Program-made: the position numbers and the translations under genes
In this document: one piece after another, positions 1 through 8,700 of the stretch
Position numbering within the stretch: position 1 is the stretch's first letter
How the letters are laid out: each line of letters starts with the position of its first letter
DNA from: JBFLVQ01 sp040758525
GTDB lineage: Bacteria; Acidobacteriota; Blastocatellia; Chloracidobacteriales; JADJPF01
Length of the DNA stretch: 14,281 nt
Assembly: GCA_040758525.1 (NCBI GenBank)
Contig: JBFLVQ010000179.1
Coordinates: 1-14,281, forward strand
Reading direction: 5' to 3'
The notes under the pieces: generated by a model
Database searches by the model: none
Seen by the model: the letters and a program-made list of their open reading frames with translations, nothing else
What the model was told of the DNA's origin: nothing

Positions 1-676
1 CCTCTTTGTAGGCATCTTCATTGGTGGTCTGAATATCAAAACCAGTAGGATCGATCTCAAACTTAGTATTTTTGTAACTACGAATCTTTTGAAACTCATC
101 ATAAAGTGTAGCCGAATAGTCTATATTGGTTGTGCCACAAGCAAACTCACCAATATTCTCAAAGACTTCATAGCTAACACCTAAACGACCATAACTAGAC
201 TCATCCTGACTAAAACACTCAAAGAAGACCTCATCAGGATGAACTGTAATTACTGGATCAAGGACAAACCAAATATCTCGCTCCCTTTCATAAAGATAGT
301 TGAAGAAACGCTGTTTGGCGCGATTAAAAGGCCCCATACGATCTGAGCTACGCCGATACAGTTCATTAAGCTCATTTTGTAGTACCTTGATCCGTTCTGT
401 AACCTCCTTACGTTGTACATTGACCTGTTGCCAATCGATCTGCTCACGTTGGGCTGCCCATTCTTTATAAGCAGTCTTGTCTTTTGGCTTAAAACGTAGA
501 TCCGAGACAACAACATCATGCAAAGCACTGATCGCCTCTCGAAACTCAATATTTTTGCGTAGTTCACCACGAAAATAGGTTGGCTCACGCTTAATATCAG
601 GAGAAAAGGACATATTCGTCTGGTTAGCACTGCTTTCTACGGCTGTACCACCCTTATATGCGTAATCAAACAGCAT
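1..676 (-). CDS. Unrecognised protein, third gene of the WGR operon (partial, C-terminus outside window)
   Basis: An open frame of 225 codons runs from an ATG at 676 to the window edge without a stop. The start is well supported: GGAGGT lies at 687-682, 5 nt before the ATG. It overlaps the end of the WGR-HEAT gene by 11 bp, which indicates translational coupling. The visible part begins MLFDYAYKGG, has a conserved-looking stretch (FREAISALHDVVVSDLRFKP, about residues 46-65), then a charged, probably coiled-coil segment (about residues 70-115, ending NELYRRSSDRM), and then mixed alpha/beta sequence rich in Y, F and D. No signal peptide, membrane segment or known catalytic motif is visible. WGR proteins are often encoded beside SWIM zinc-finger, MoxR-ATPase and VWA proteins, so a SWIM-type protein whose zinc finger lies beyond the edge is possible. 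That is a guess from context and faint memory of similar N-termini. Confidence 0.8.
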   Translation of the reverse strand, partial: MLFDYAYKGGTAVESSANQTNMSFSPDIKREPTYFRGELRKNIEFREAISALHDVVVSDLRFKPKDKTAYKEWAAQREQIDWQQVNVQRKEVTERIKVLQNELNELYRRSSDRMGPFNRAKQRFFNYLYERERDIWFVLDPVITVHPDEVFFECFSQDESSYGRLGVSYEVFENIGEFACGTTNIDYSATLYDEFQKIRSYKNTKFEIDPTGFDIQTTNEDAYKE

Positions 677-3600
677 GGCGCACCTCCATAGGTTTAACCT
701 GAATAGGAAGTGTCAGATCAGGATAATAATTATGCAACTCTAGCATTGTCTCAATCGCTATCGCCTTGTCTCTAATCGCGATAGTAAGAGATTGTCGGGT
801 AAGGATCTCCCCTACCACTTCTGCCGCCGCTACACTCTTACGTGCTTCGGCAGCTAAAAATGAGAGTACCCGACGCTTGGCAACACGGGCTTTATTTACT
901 CTTGAGAGTACACTAATAAAATAAGGCTTCAGTTCTTGCAAATGTGCAGGATTGTCGCTGGCATAGCGCTCCAGATAATTGGTAACAAAGCTCTGCAGAT
1001 CTGCTGAAGGATGTTCGCTGAGCTTGAGCATATACTCCTGTCCAACCTCCTCTTGGAAGTATCTAGTAATCAGGTCACGACCTAATTTGCCAACATCCTC
1101 GCGTACACTATCGCAGATACTGACCAGTATGGCAGGAGTGAAATCTGCTCCAACAAAGAAGCTCTGAAAAATAGCAAACCAGTGCTCACGGGAGTCATCC
1201 CATTTACTATCTAATAACCGTATCGCTTTTGACATCTCCTGAACATGATCAGGATTGTTATGATGCTGACAACGATAGGCAATCCTCTCAAAGAGCTGCC
1301 AAGATGCCTCGCGCACAGCTTTAACCTCGTGATTGGAAAGTTTCACGATCTCATTTAGATCAAAGCTCTCTGCCCAGGTTGTATCTAGCTGGATCTTCTC
1401 AGCCAACAAAATACCGCCTAACTGCTGAGTAGCGGATCCCTTTGCTTGTAGTAACTGCCAGACACGCTCCTTCCCTACAACTGCCATCCATCCACCAATA
1501 TCTTCCTGGAGTAGATTAACCAAATTATTATGCACACCCTCACTGGTCTCCTGGACAAGCAGCGTATCTAGCAATAGAGCCACAAGATTTCCAATAAAGT
1601 CGGCAGGCAGACCACTATAAGCCAATCGTCGAATCACTGGCCGTATACTACTGCGTACATCGGCAAATCTATGCGCTGCTAAAGATGCCAATAGCTTTAC
1701 ACGATTACGTAAAGCATCATCGGAAAGCTGGGTAAGTAACTTGATGCTAATTCCACAAATTGGTTGATATCCTGAATTGATAATGGCAAGAATCAGCTCT
1801 TCCGGTAGATCAGCAGCACGAATATCATGATTTAATAGTATATTACCGGCCAACTCCTGAACTTCTAACATGTTATGATTGAGTAGGTCATACACAACAT
1901 TTAAGCCAATAGTACGTAACTGTGGACCAAAACACTTCAGCACGGTTTCGCTAATATCTTTTGCCAGTTCGGCTTGCCCAGGTTTAACAGTTAGCAGATG
2001 TGCTACCAGCCGGGCAATTAATGTCCTAGTAATAGCCTCCGAGAGCGTTACAGAACGTAGCAGATTGCGGGCAAAATCTCGTGTATCAGAGTAGTTGCTG
2101 CTAACCAGCGAAACAATAAAGGCACTATCATTTAAAAAGCGTTCACGTCGATCACTTATCCAGCGATGCGCCTGTAGACGAGCTTCACTATAAGCACAAT
2201 TGGCAACCGCCAGTACCAGATCTAGATCAGGAGCATCTGGCCGGTAACGCTCCTGCGCTAGCTCAAACCCTAATTTGGCAGTGACCTCATAAGGGCGATT
2301 GAGCATCATCACTACTGCATCATTATCCAATTGCTGACAAAATTGCTGACAGGTACGTAATGCTTTTACAGCAAAATGATGCACTGGCTGACAATTACTC
2401 TCTGAGATCAGATGTAATAGTCCTACTGGCTGTTCTTCCCAAAGTTTCGAGAAAGCCTCTTCACGAATATTCGGCTCAGGATCACCAGGTTTATAAGATG
2501 GACGACAACGCCAAGCCTTAGAACCATGCTTTAGCTCATAACGCTTACTGTTATGATAGAGAATATGATTAAAAGTCCAATATCCAGCATAGGCGTCCCA
2601 ATAAATTCGGTGACTATAGTAATTGCTCTGTTTCACTGGCATGGCATCAGCATCAGAAAAAGGTAGCAGCATGCCAACTGCCATCTTGACATATTCGCTG
2701 TCACCTAATTCCCCTAAATGCCGTAGTGTACGCCATACCCTTCTACGCAAATAAGTACGTGTACGAGTGCAATAAGCAAGCTTTGATGTAGCACTTGTGA
2801 TCTCTTTTTGAGGGTTCTGTATATAGCTATTCTGAAAATGGATACTATAGTTTCTTGATGTCTGTTGGCTAAACGAACAACTATCATTATTGTAGTTGGC
2901 CGCTACCTTCTCAAATCGATAGGCGATAATGCCAAAAACTTCCGCATCACGACGGTATTCAGCAGCCTTGAAAATATGGCGTAGACGTTGAAAATAGTTG
3001 GTCTGTAGTGGTGCTTTACGCAAGATTTGTAATAACGCCGGACGTACCTGCGCATTATCAATTAGATAGATCGTATCAAGAACAGCAAACCGTTGATGCT
3101 CACCTGTTTGTAAATAGACGTTAAGAGCCTGAGCAAATGCCTCTGCAGGACCCTGTTGGGCTAACTCACGCAATTCTATAGGAAGCTTACCAATCATTTC
3201 GGTCTGAAATTCTGCGCGTGTTTCATGATCGGAAAGTTTTAGTAGCGCTTCGCCAGCAATACGACGTACGGCATCATATGCAGAAGTACTGTATAGACGA
3301 CCCAGCGGCCCCATCACACTCTCATCCCCACACCATCCCAGTGCCCAAGCAATACAATAGTCTCGTAATCCATCTCCAGTACCAATAAGATTAACTAATA
3401 AAGGAGTAGCTGCCTGTAGCTTCAACTCACCAGCGCGCCAGATGGCACGCTCTAGCGGCCAGGGCTTCTTTCCACTGGGAGTACGGCGTAGATTGGGATT
3501 GGCAAGACGATTCAAGATTGCTTGATTACGTGCATTGCTATCAGCAGGAGGTGTTACGGTACGCGCTGACACTGGTGTGGTATGGGCTGCTGTTGGTGCT

Positions 3601-3842
3601 TCACCAACAGCACGATACCCTTTCATTATCTTGGAATTGACCAGCTCTTCAAAGACCTTTTGTGCTTCTGTTAAAGGCACAGCCCCTACAGTCTTGGTGC
3701 CTTCCTTCAAATTTGAACCACGACGGCCATAACGGAAATTGACTACATAACGGTTCTGGCCTACTTCGCAGAGATTGATCTCATAGATCTTCTCTGAGCT
3801 TCCTTGTCGATAGTTTAGAACAGTCTGCTTGATAAGTTTCAT
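666..3842 (-). CDS. WGR-domain protein with HEAT-like repeats, MolR/YehI-like
   Basis: This 1058-aa protein begins with a WGR domain (about residues 1-80). The signature appears as RYGRRG near residue 37, followed by the usual helix EAQKVFEELVNSKIMKGYR. A short A/T/P-rich linker (about 80-110) leads into a long helical solenoid of HEAT-like repeats (about 110-1040), with typical units such as LRDYCIAWALGWCGDESVMGPLGR (written here only to mark residues 159-182). The solenoid is interrupted at about residues 314-475 by an N/S/Y-rich loop, an arginine-rich segment (YLRRRVWRTLRHLGELGD, 364-381) and an aromatic stretch. No signal peptide, membrane helix or nuclease/ATPase motif is visible. WGR domains are known from PARPs and from MolR-type bacterial proteins, where they bind nucleic acid ends or partner proteins; the HEAT array suggests a scaffold. 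Start: ATG with GAGGG upstream, 10 bp after the previous stop. A direct role is not established. Confidence 0.9.
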   Translation of the reverse strand: MKLIKQTVLNYRQGSSEKIYEINLCEVGQNRYVVNFRYGRRGSNLKEGTKTVGAVPLTEAQKVFEELVNSKIMKGYRAVGEAPTAAHTTPVSARTVTPPADSNARNQAILNRLANPNLRRTPSGKKPWPLERAIWRAGELKLQAATPLLVNLIGTGDGLRDYCIAWALGWCGDESVMGPLGRLYSTSAYDAVRRIAGEALLKLSDHETRAEFQTEMIGKLPIELRELAQQGPAEAFAQALNVYLQTGEHQRFAVLDTIYLIDNAQVRPALLQILRKAPLQTNYFQRLRHIFKAAEYRRDAEVFGIIAYRFEKVAANYNNDSCSFSQQTSRNYSIHFQNSYIQNPQKEITSATSKLAYCTRTRTYLRRRVWRTLRHLGELGDSEYVKMAVGMLLPFSDADAMPVKQSNYYSHRIYWDAYAGYWTFNHILYHNSKRYELKHGSKAWRCRPSYKPGDPEPNIREEAFSKLWEEQPVGLLHLISESNCQPVHHFAVKALRTCQQFCQQLDNDAVVMMLNRPYEVTAKLGFELAQERYRPDAPDLDLVLAVANCAYSEARLQAHRWISDRRERFLNDSAFIVSLVSSNYSDTRDFARNLLRSVTLSEAITRTLIARLVAHLLTVKPGQAELAKDISETVLKCFGPQLRTIGLNVVYDLLNHNMLEVQELAGNILLNHDIRAADLPEELILAIINSGYQPICGISIKLLTQLSDDALRNRVKLLASLAAHRFADVRSSIRPVIRRLAYSGLPADFIGNLVALLLDTLLVQETSEGVHNNLVNLLQEDIGGWMAVVGKERVWQLLQAKGSATQQLGGILLAEKIQLDTTWAESFDLNEIVKLSNHEVKAVREASWQLFERIAYRCQHHNNPDHVQEMSKAIRLLDSKWDDSREHWFAIFQSFFVGADFTPAILVSICDSVREDVGKLGRDLITRYFQEEVGQEYMLKLSEHPSADLQSFVTNYLERYASDNPAHLQELKPYFISVLSRVNKARVAKRRVLSFLAAEARKSVAAAEVVGEILTRQSLTIAIRDKAIAIETMLELHNYYPDLTLPIQVKPMEVRHAV
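682..687 (-). promoter_or_regulatory. Ribosome binding site fixing the start at 676
   Basis: GGAGGT on the minus strand lies inside the last codons of the WGR-HEAT gene, 5 nt ahead of the ATG at 676. It identifies the coding frame at the left edge, where a different, shorter open frame also exists. Confidence 0.8.
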
Positions 3843-3852
3843 GAATAGCCCT

Positions 3853-5301
3853 CTAGCTAGTCAATTTCCTGATGTTACCAAAGACACGATAGAACTCTCC
3901 ACGAGCCGCCTCGCGCACTTCATCAACAACATAACGCGCCCCTTCTTCACGAATTCCTTTGGGAAATTGGCAATGCCAATTCTTTTTATAGCCATTCGAA
4001 ACTACACGAATACGCAGCTTACCGCCTTCTCGATAACACTCCACTACTACACCCTGGCTACGATCAGAGGTGGTCTCAAGCACAGTAACCAAACTCTCTT
4101 CCACTTGTGGGGCTTTAATATCGATAGCTTTAGGAATATTGCCGGCTTGTGCAGCTTGAATGGCGGCCTCGCTAGCATCTATACAAGCTAACGAACCTTG
4201 TGTGGTAACAATATAGAGACGATCCTTAAAGAACTGCATCGAATAGGCCGATCCACATCCACTAGCAAGCTTCCATAGGCGTGTGCCATCCTCACTAAAA
4301 CAGTAGATAGCAGACTGGTTATCGCCCGCAAAGACATACTTGCCATTCTCTGCAGCAGCACATGAGAAGATTGGCGCATCACAATCATAAACCGCACCAA
4401 CATCTCCCTTTTTGGTAAAGCAGTGTATCTTGGCATTACTAGTACAGGCATAGATAAGAGCCTCTTCTTGCCAACCAAATAGTACTGCCCCATTGGTAGC
4501 ACGCGCCCAGATCACCTTGCCATCTTCCCAATCATACATCGTGACGCCACGACTATGGCCATGATAGACACCTATCTCATCACAACGAACCATCCATCCC
4601 CGATCGCCACTACTCCTCTTGGTCCATTGCGACTCATCTTCATGATTGATTGTGGTAATGCTGCCTTTGTCATCAGAGACAGCCAGAATACTGTCTTTTA
4701 TATCGAGCCAGTAGATATTGACATCTTCAGCGATCTCATAGGCAATACGCGGTGACTTGCCACTTAAATCATAAACATTGCCATCATCGCAACCAGCATA
4801 GAGCCAATCATCATCAGCAACAATACATTTCACACCATCAGGCAGCTTAAACTTGGCACGTACTTGGCCATTGTGATCAAGCGCAAAGATCTTACCAGCT
4901 TCATTACCTACCCAGCACAATGACTCATCTATGAAGATTCCAAAAGCATTGGCACCGGAAGCAAAATTCCAGATTACCGGCGCCTGTTTAGCAGGATGCC
5001 GACCAGCCTTAGCAGTAGGGACACTTCCTGCTATATCCATTGAACGGCGGGTTACTGCACGCTTCTTGCGCACTCCCATTACTGCCCGTTCGTAGCCCTT
5101 TTTAAGCTTTTCATTAATCTTCTTGTTGGCTTCTGCCTGCGCTAATTCATGCGTAGCAAAGCGACTGACTTTAGTCTGCCCTTGATCACCAATACGGCCA
5201 AAGCGTATTGTTACTGTTACTCCATCTACAATAACTTCATAAAATTTATGAGAAGCGCCGCCTTCTTCGGATAGCTCAAGATAGGTTCTCTCTTCTGCCA
5301 T
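3853..5301 (-). CDS. WGR-domain protein with beta-propeller (PQQ/WD40-like) and a C-terminal conserved module
   Basis: First gene of the operon, 482 aa from the ATG. Residues 1-75 are a WGR domain (VTIRFGRIGDQGQTKVSRF, then a lysine-rich helix ending KKGYERA). A basic linker (about 76-108) is followed at about 110-390 by blades of a beta-propeller. They recur as hydrophobic-strand/Gly-Asp turns such as CWVGNEAGKIFALDHNG, LYAGCDDGNVYDLSG, YVFAGDNQSAIYCFSEDGTR and LYIVTTQGSLACID, of the PQQ/quinoprotein-like type. The last 90 residues (about 395-482) form a separate alpha/beta module rich in aromatic and charged residues. No signal peptide, so it is cytoplasmic. A GTG directly before the ATG (5304) is an alternative start; GGAG lies 7 nt before the GTG and 10 nt before the ATG, so the choice is open. 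The stop is 10 bp before the WGR-HEAT start. It probably acts as a partner-binding or sensing scaffold; that role is inferred. Confidence 0.9.
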   Translation of the reverse strand: MAEERTYLELSEEGGASHKFYEVIVDGVTVTIRFGRIGDQGQTKVSRFATHELAQAEANKKINEKLKKGYERAVMGVRKKRAVTRRSMDIAGSVPTAKAGRHPAKQAPVIWNFASGANAFGIFIDESLCWVGNEAGKIFALDHNGQVRAKFKLPDGVKCIVADDDWLYAGCDDGNVYDLSGKSPRIAYEIAEDVNIYWLDIKDSILAVSDDKGSITTINHEDESQWTKRSSGDRGWMVRCDEIGVYHGHSRGVTMYDWEDGKVIWARATNGAVLFGWQEEALIYACTSNAKIHCFTKKGDVGAVYDCDAPIFSCAAAENGKYVFAGDNQSAIYCFSEDGTRLWKLASGCGSAYSMQFFKDRLYIVTTQGSLACIDASEAAIQAAQAGNIPKAIDIKAPQVEESLVTVLETTSDRSQGVVVECYREGGKLRIRVVSNGYKKNWHCQFPKGIREEGARYVVDEVREAARGEFYRVFGNIRKLTS

Positions 5302-5343
5302 CACTCTTCATCTCCACAATAAATTCTGCCTAATGGTTAGGGC

Positions 5344-5373
5344 ATTATATTTATCAAGCTATTGCATTGGCAA
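5344..5373 (-). promoter_or_regulatory. Sigma-70-like promoter of the WGR operon
   Basis: On the minus strand TTGCCA (5373-5368) is followed after 18 nt by a perfect TATAAT (5349-5344). Transcription would begin near 5337, giving a leader of about 35 nt before the WGR-propeller start. It is the best consensus match in the gap. Confidence 0.6.
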
Positions 5374-5666
5374 GCAGAATCATTAATCGCAATTTAACTT
5401 CAAAGAACACTACTAGTATTGTTACGCTTTCATGCATAAACACAATTGTTTCTTAACTTGTATTAACTAACCTAACACTCTACTTAAAATCCGTGAAACA
5501 TTTCAACTAAAGTCTTACATTAACTTCTCAAGACAGATTTTTAACCCATTACTTTAAGTTAATGGCTTTTTACCATTCCTGCTTGAGTAATATTAAGGCG
5601 AATTATAGGCGAAAAGCAATAGCTAAAATAAAATTTTCTGAATTTGTAGTGTAAGCAGATAGAGGA

Positions 5667-5719
5667 TAGAAGGCACAGAGATCTTAACAATCGGTAGGCT
5701 AAATTCTCTGTGCCCTCTA
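5667..5719 (-). terminator. Long hairpin after the TPR gene, possible terminator
   Basis: GGCACAGAGA (5672-5681) and TCTCTGTGCC (5705-5714) form a perfect 10-bp stem with a 23-nt loop. One mismatch further out, four more pairs (5667-5670 with 5716-5719) extend it. It starts 6 bp after the TPR stop codon. No clear U-run follows on the minus strand, so it may be a 3'-end stabiliser or a factor-dependent stop rather than a classical intrinsic terminator. Confidence 0.5.
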
Positions 5720-5724
5720 ATGGT

Positions 5725-8700
5725 TCAGATATTGGCTTGTTCGGGAGCATCTTTAGGTGCTTTGCGTCGTGCTCGCTCCCCTCCTCCCTTTTCCTCCACA
5801 CCAGTATTAAAGACTGGCGTAGCCTGTCTTAAACCACTTTCTAGTTCAGCAGTAAGTTCTTGAGTATCTCTTACTGTATTATCCGAAGGTGACAAGGTGG
5901 CATTGGTCTCTTGTCCTGTACGTTGACGCACAGCAATAGAGTATTCTTCATTAGCAGCAGTTAGATCGCCTTTACGATAGAGCGCACGACCTAGATCCTG
6001 ATGGGCTTCATGGAAGTTTCCATGCCGCTGCTCTATGGCTCTACGATAAGCGGTAATTGCTGAATTGATATCTCCTGTACGTGAGAGTGCCAAACCTAGA
6101 CGATGATAAGCCTCTGGATAGATACCCTGACGTTGTTCGATAGCAGTATGGTAACAACTGATCGAATCTTCTAGGGCGCCCTCACGCGCTAGTAACATTC
6201 CTAAATGGAAGTAAGCCTCTGGAAAGGCACTAGAATGTTGCTCAATTGCCAATCGAAACTCTTTGATCGCTTCAGTATACTTACCAGTAGCAGTCAATGC
6301 CCGACCAAGGTTGTAATGGGCTTTAGGAAAGTGGCCTTTGCGCTGATCAATGGCCGTACGGTATTCACCAATTGCTTGATCAGATTGGCCACAATCAAAG
6401 AGCACACGGCCAAGATCATGATGAGCTTCAGGAAACTCACCCTTGCGTTGATCAATAGCAACACGAAATTCCGCCATAGCACCCTCGACATCACCTCGCT
6501 CATAGAGCACTAATCCTAGGCTACGGTGTGTGCCAGGATCGTCACCATTGTGAGATTTAAGCGCTTGACGGAAAGAATCGGCTGCCTCTTGCAACTGACC
6601 TTTGCCATAGTAGACAAGTCCTAAATCATGATAGGCATCAGGATTGGTATCACCTTGTTGAATGGCAATCTGATAGTGAGTACGAGCGGCTTCTAGTGCG
6701 CCTTTACGTGCTAATGCATTACCTAAATTGCGATGTGCATCGGGGAAATCTGGCTGCTGTTCAATAGCAAGACGATATTCATTAAGGGCATTATCAATAT
6801 CGCCTTGCTCATATAGAGCGTTACCCAAATTGTAGTGAGACATAGGACAACGACCTTGCGACTGTACTACGGCAGCGCGGAAAGCCTCGATCGCTTCATC
6901 AATACGACCTAGCTCAAACAGGGCTGTACCAAGATTATGGTAGGCGCTAGGAAAGTTACCGGGTTGTTGACGTACAGAGGATTGAAACTCAATCACAGCT
7001 TCATCAATCATTCCAATATCTGCTAATGCCACACCCAGGTCATGGTGTGCTTCAGGAAAACGATTTGACTGTTCTAGCGCCTTACGATAAGACTCTATCG
7101 CACCATTGACATCGCCAATCTCATAGAGTGTACGGCCTAGATCATGATAGGCTTCGGGGAAGGTGCCCTTAGCGGTAATCGCCTGCTTGTAGTGAGCAAT
7201 GGCCTGTTTCAACTCACCAGAATCGGCGAGCGCACGACCCAATCCATGTAACGCTTCAGGGAGATCGCCTAACTGTTGTAAAGCTGTTCGGTAGGTTGTA
7301 ATAGCAGCGTTTAGATCACCCTTATCATAGTAAGCACGACCTAAGTCGCAATAGGCTTCAGGGAAGTCTGGTTGTAAACGTACAGCTTGTTGCAATTCTT
7401 CAATCGAGTTTTCTAGATCGCCAATCTCATAAAGGGCACGCCCAAGTCGGTAGTGTGTCCAAGGTAGATTGGGATTCTGACGAATAGAGTTGCGGAACTC
7501 TTGTATTGCCTCTTCCAGACGTGCAGCCTTATGTAAGGTAAGACCAAGGCTATAGTAGGCAGAAGGAAAGATTGGTTGTTGTTCAATAGCACGACGGAAA
7601 ACTTGTGAAGCCTCATCTAGCTTATCCTGCTGCATCAGCACTAAACCCAGGCTATAGTGGGCCTCTGGATAGATACCATTCATCTGAGCAATTGCCGTCC
7701 TATGTGCCTGTGCAGCATTCTCCAACTCATTTTTGGCATTGAAGGCAGTGCCTAGACTGTAATATGCCTCTGGATAACGACCATCAGGCCGCTGCTGAAT
7801 AGCACGCTTGTAGGATTCCACAGCTTGATCGAGTTCGCCTTTCGAGAAGTAGGCTAGTCCCAAATCATGATAAGACTCTGCATAATCGCCCTTACGCTGC
7901 TCTATTGCAGTAACAAAAGCATTCACTGCATCATCAAGCAGACCACTGGCATAGAGCGCACGTCCGAGATTGCGAAAAGCTTTAGGATAGACAGGCTGAT
8001 AATTGATTGCGGCACGAAAGGCATCGATCGCTTCCTTAAGATGGCCAGCATCATACAAGGCAAGACCGAGATTCTGATGTGCTTTGGCAAAATCGCCACC
8101 ACGTAGTTGAATTGCAGTACGGAAAGCTGCCACACTATCTTCCAATCGCCCCTGCCGATAGAGCACCATACCTAGTTCATTGTGTGCATCGGGGAAATTA
8201 TGCTGTTGAGCAACCGCAGCTCGGAAAGCCTCGATCGCTGAATCGATCTCCTCTTTGACAACAAAGGTACGGCCTAACTCATAATATGCCTCGGCAAAAT
8301 TGCCACCACGCTGCTCAATTGCCAATCGGAACGCGGCCGCCGCCTCCTCCAATTGTCCTTTACTGTAGAGCACTCGCCCCAGATCATAATAGGCGCGTGG
8401 GTAACGTTCACTCTGAGTAATTGCAGTACGATAACATTCGATAGCAGCATCAAGTTCACCTTTAGCAAAATAAGCTTCACCAAGATTATGATAAGCCCAA
8501 GGGAACTTCTCTTCACTCTGTTCAATAGCAGTACGTAGCTCTGTGATCGCCTCATCTAGCGCGCCTTTGCGTAGCAAGGCGCGGCCTAATTCATGGTGAC
8601 CTTCGGGATTTTCTGGCTGTAATTGCAGGCTGGTTGTCAATTCTTGCACAGACTCTTCAATATGTCCGGCGGAGAAGAGGGCTTTACCCAGTTCTGCATG

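Larger units (their letters stand above)
5305..5724. other. AT-rich intergenic region without a gene
   Basis: This 420-bp gap separates the TPR gene (ending at 5725) from the WGR operon. I see no open frame with a plausible ribosome site. It contains the WGR-operon promoter at 5344-5373, the hairpin at 5667-5719 after the TPR gene, three copies of TTAACTT (5394, 5453, 5520) and one reverse copy (5556). Base composition is clearly more AT-rich than in the neighbouring genes. Confidence 0.7.

Noticed and set aside
250..630. Open frame of 126 codons on the minus strand
   Set aside because: It is a different frame from the gene starting at 676, which has a ribosome site and runs to the edge. The 126-codon product has no ribosome site and an odd composition.
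5546..5565. Hairpin ccatta-N8-taatgg followed by a T-run on the plus strand
   Set aside because: The stem is only 6 AT-rich pairs and no plus-strand gene lies upstream, so it is unlikely to be a terminator.
5559..5801. 80-codon open frame over the end of the TPR gene and the gap
   Set aside because: It overlaps the TPR tail in another frame and has no ribosome site or recognisable sequence.
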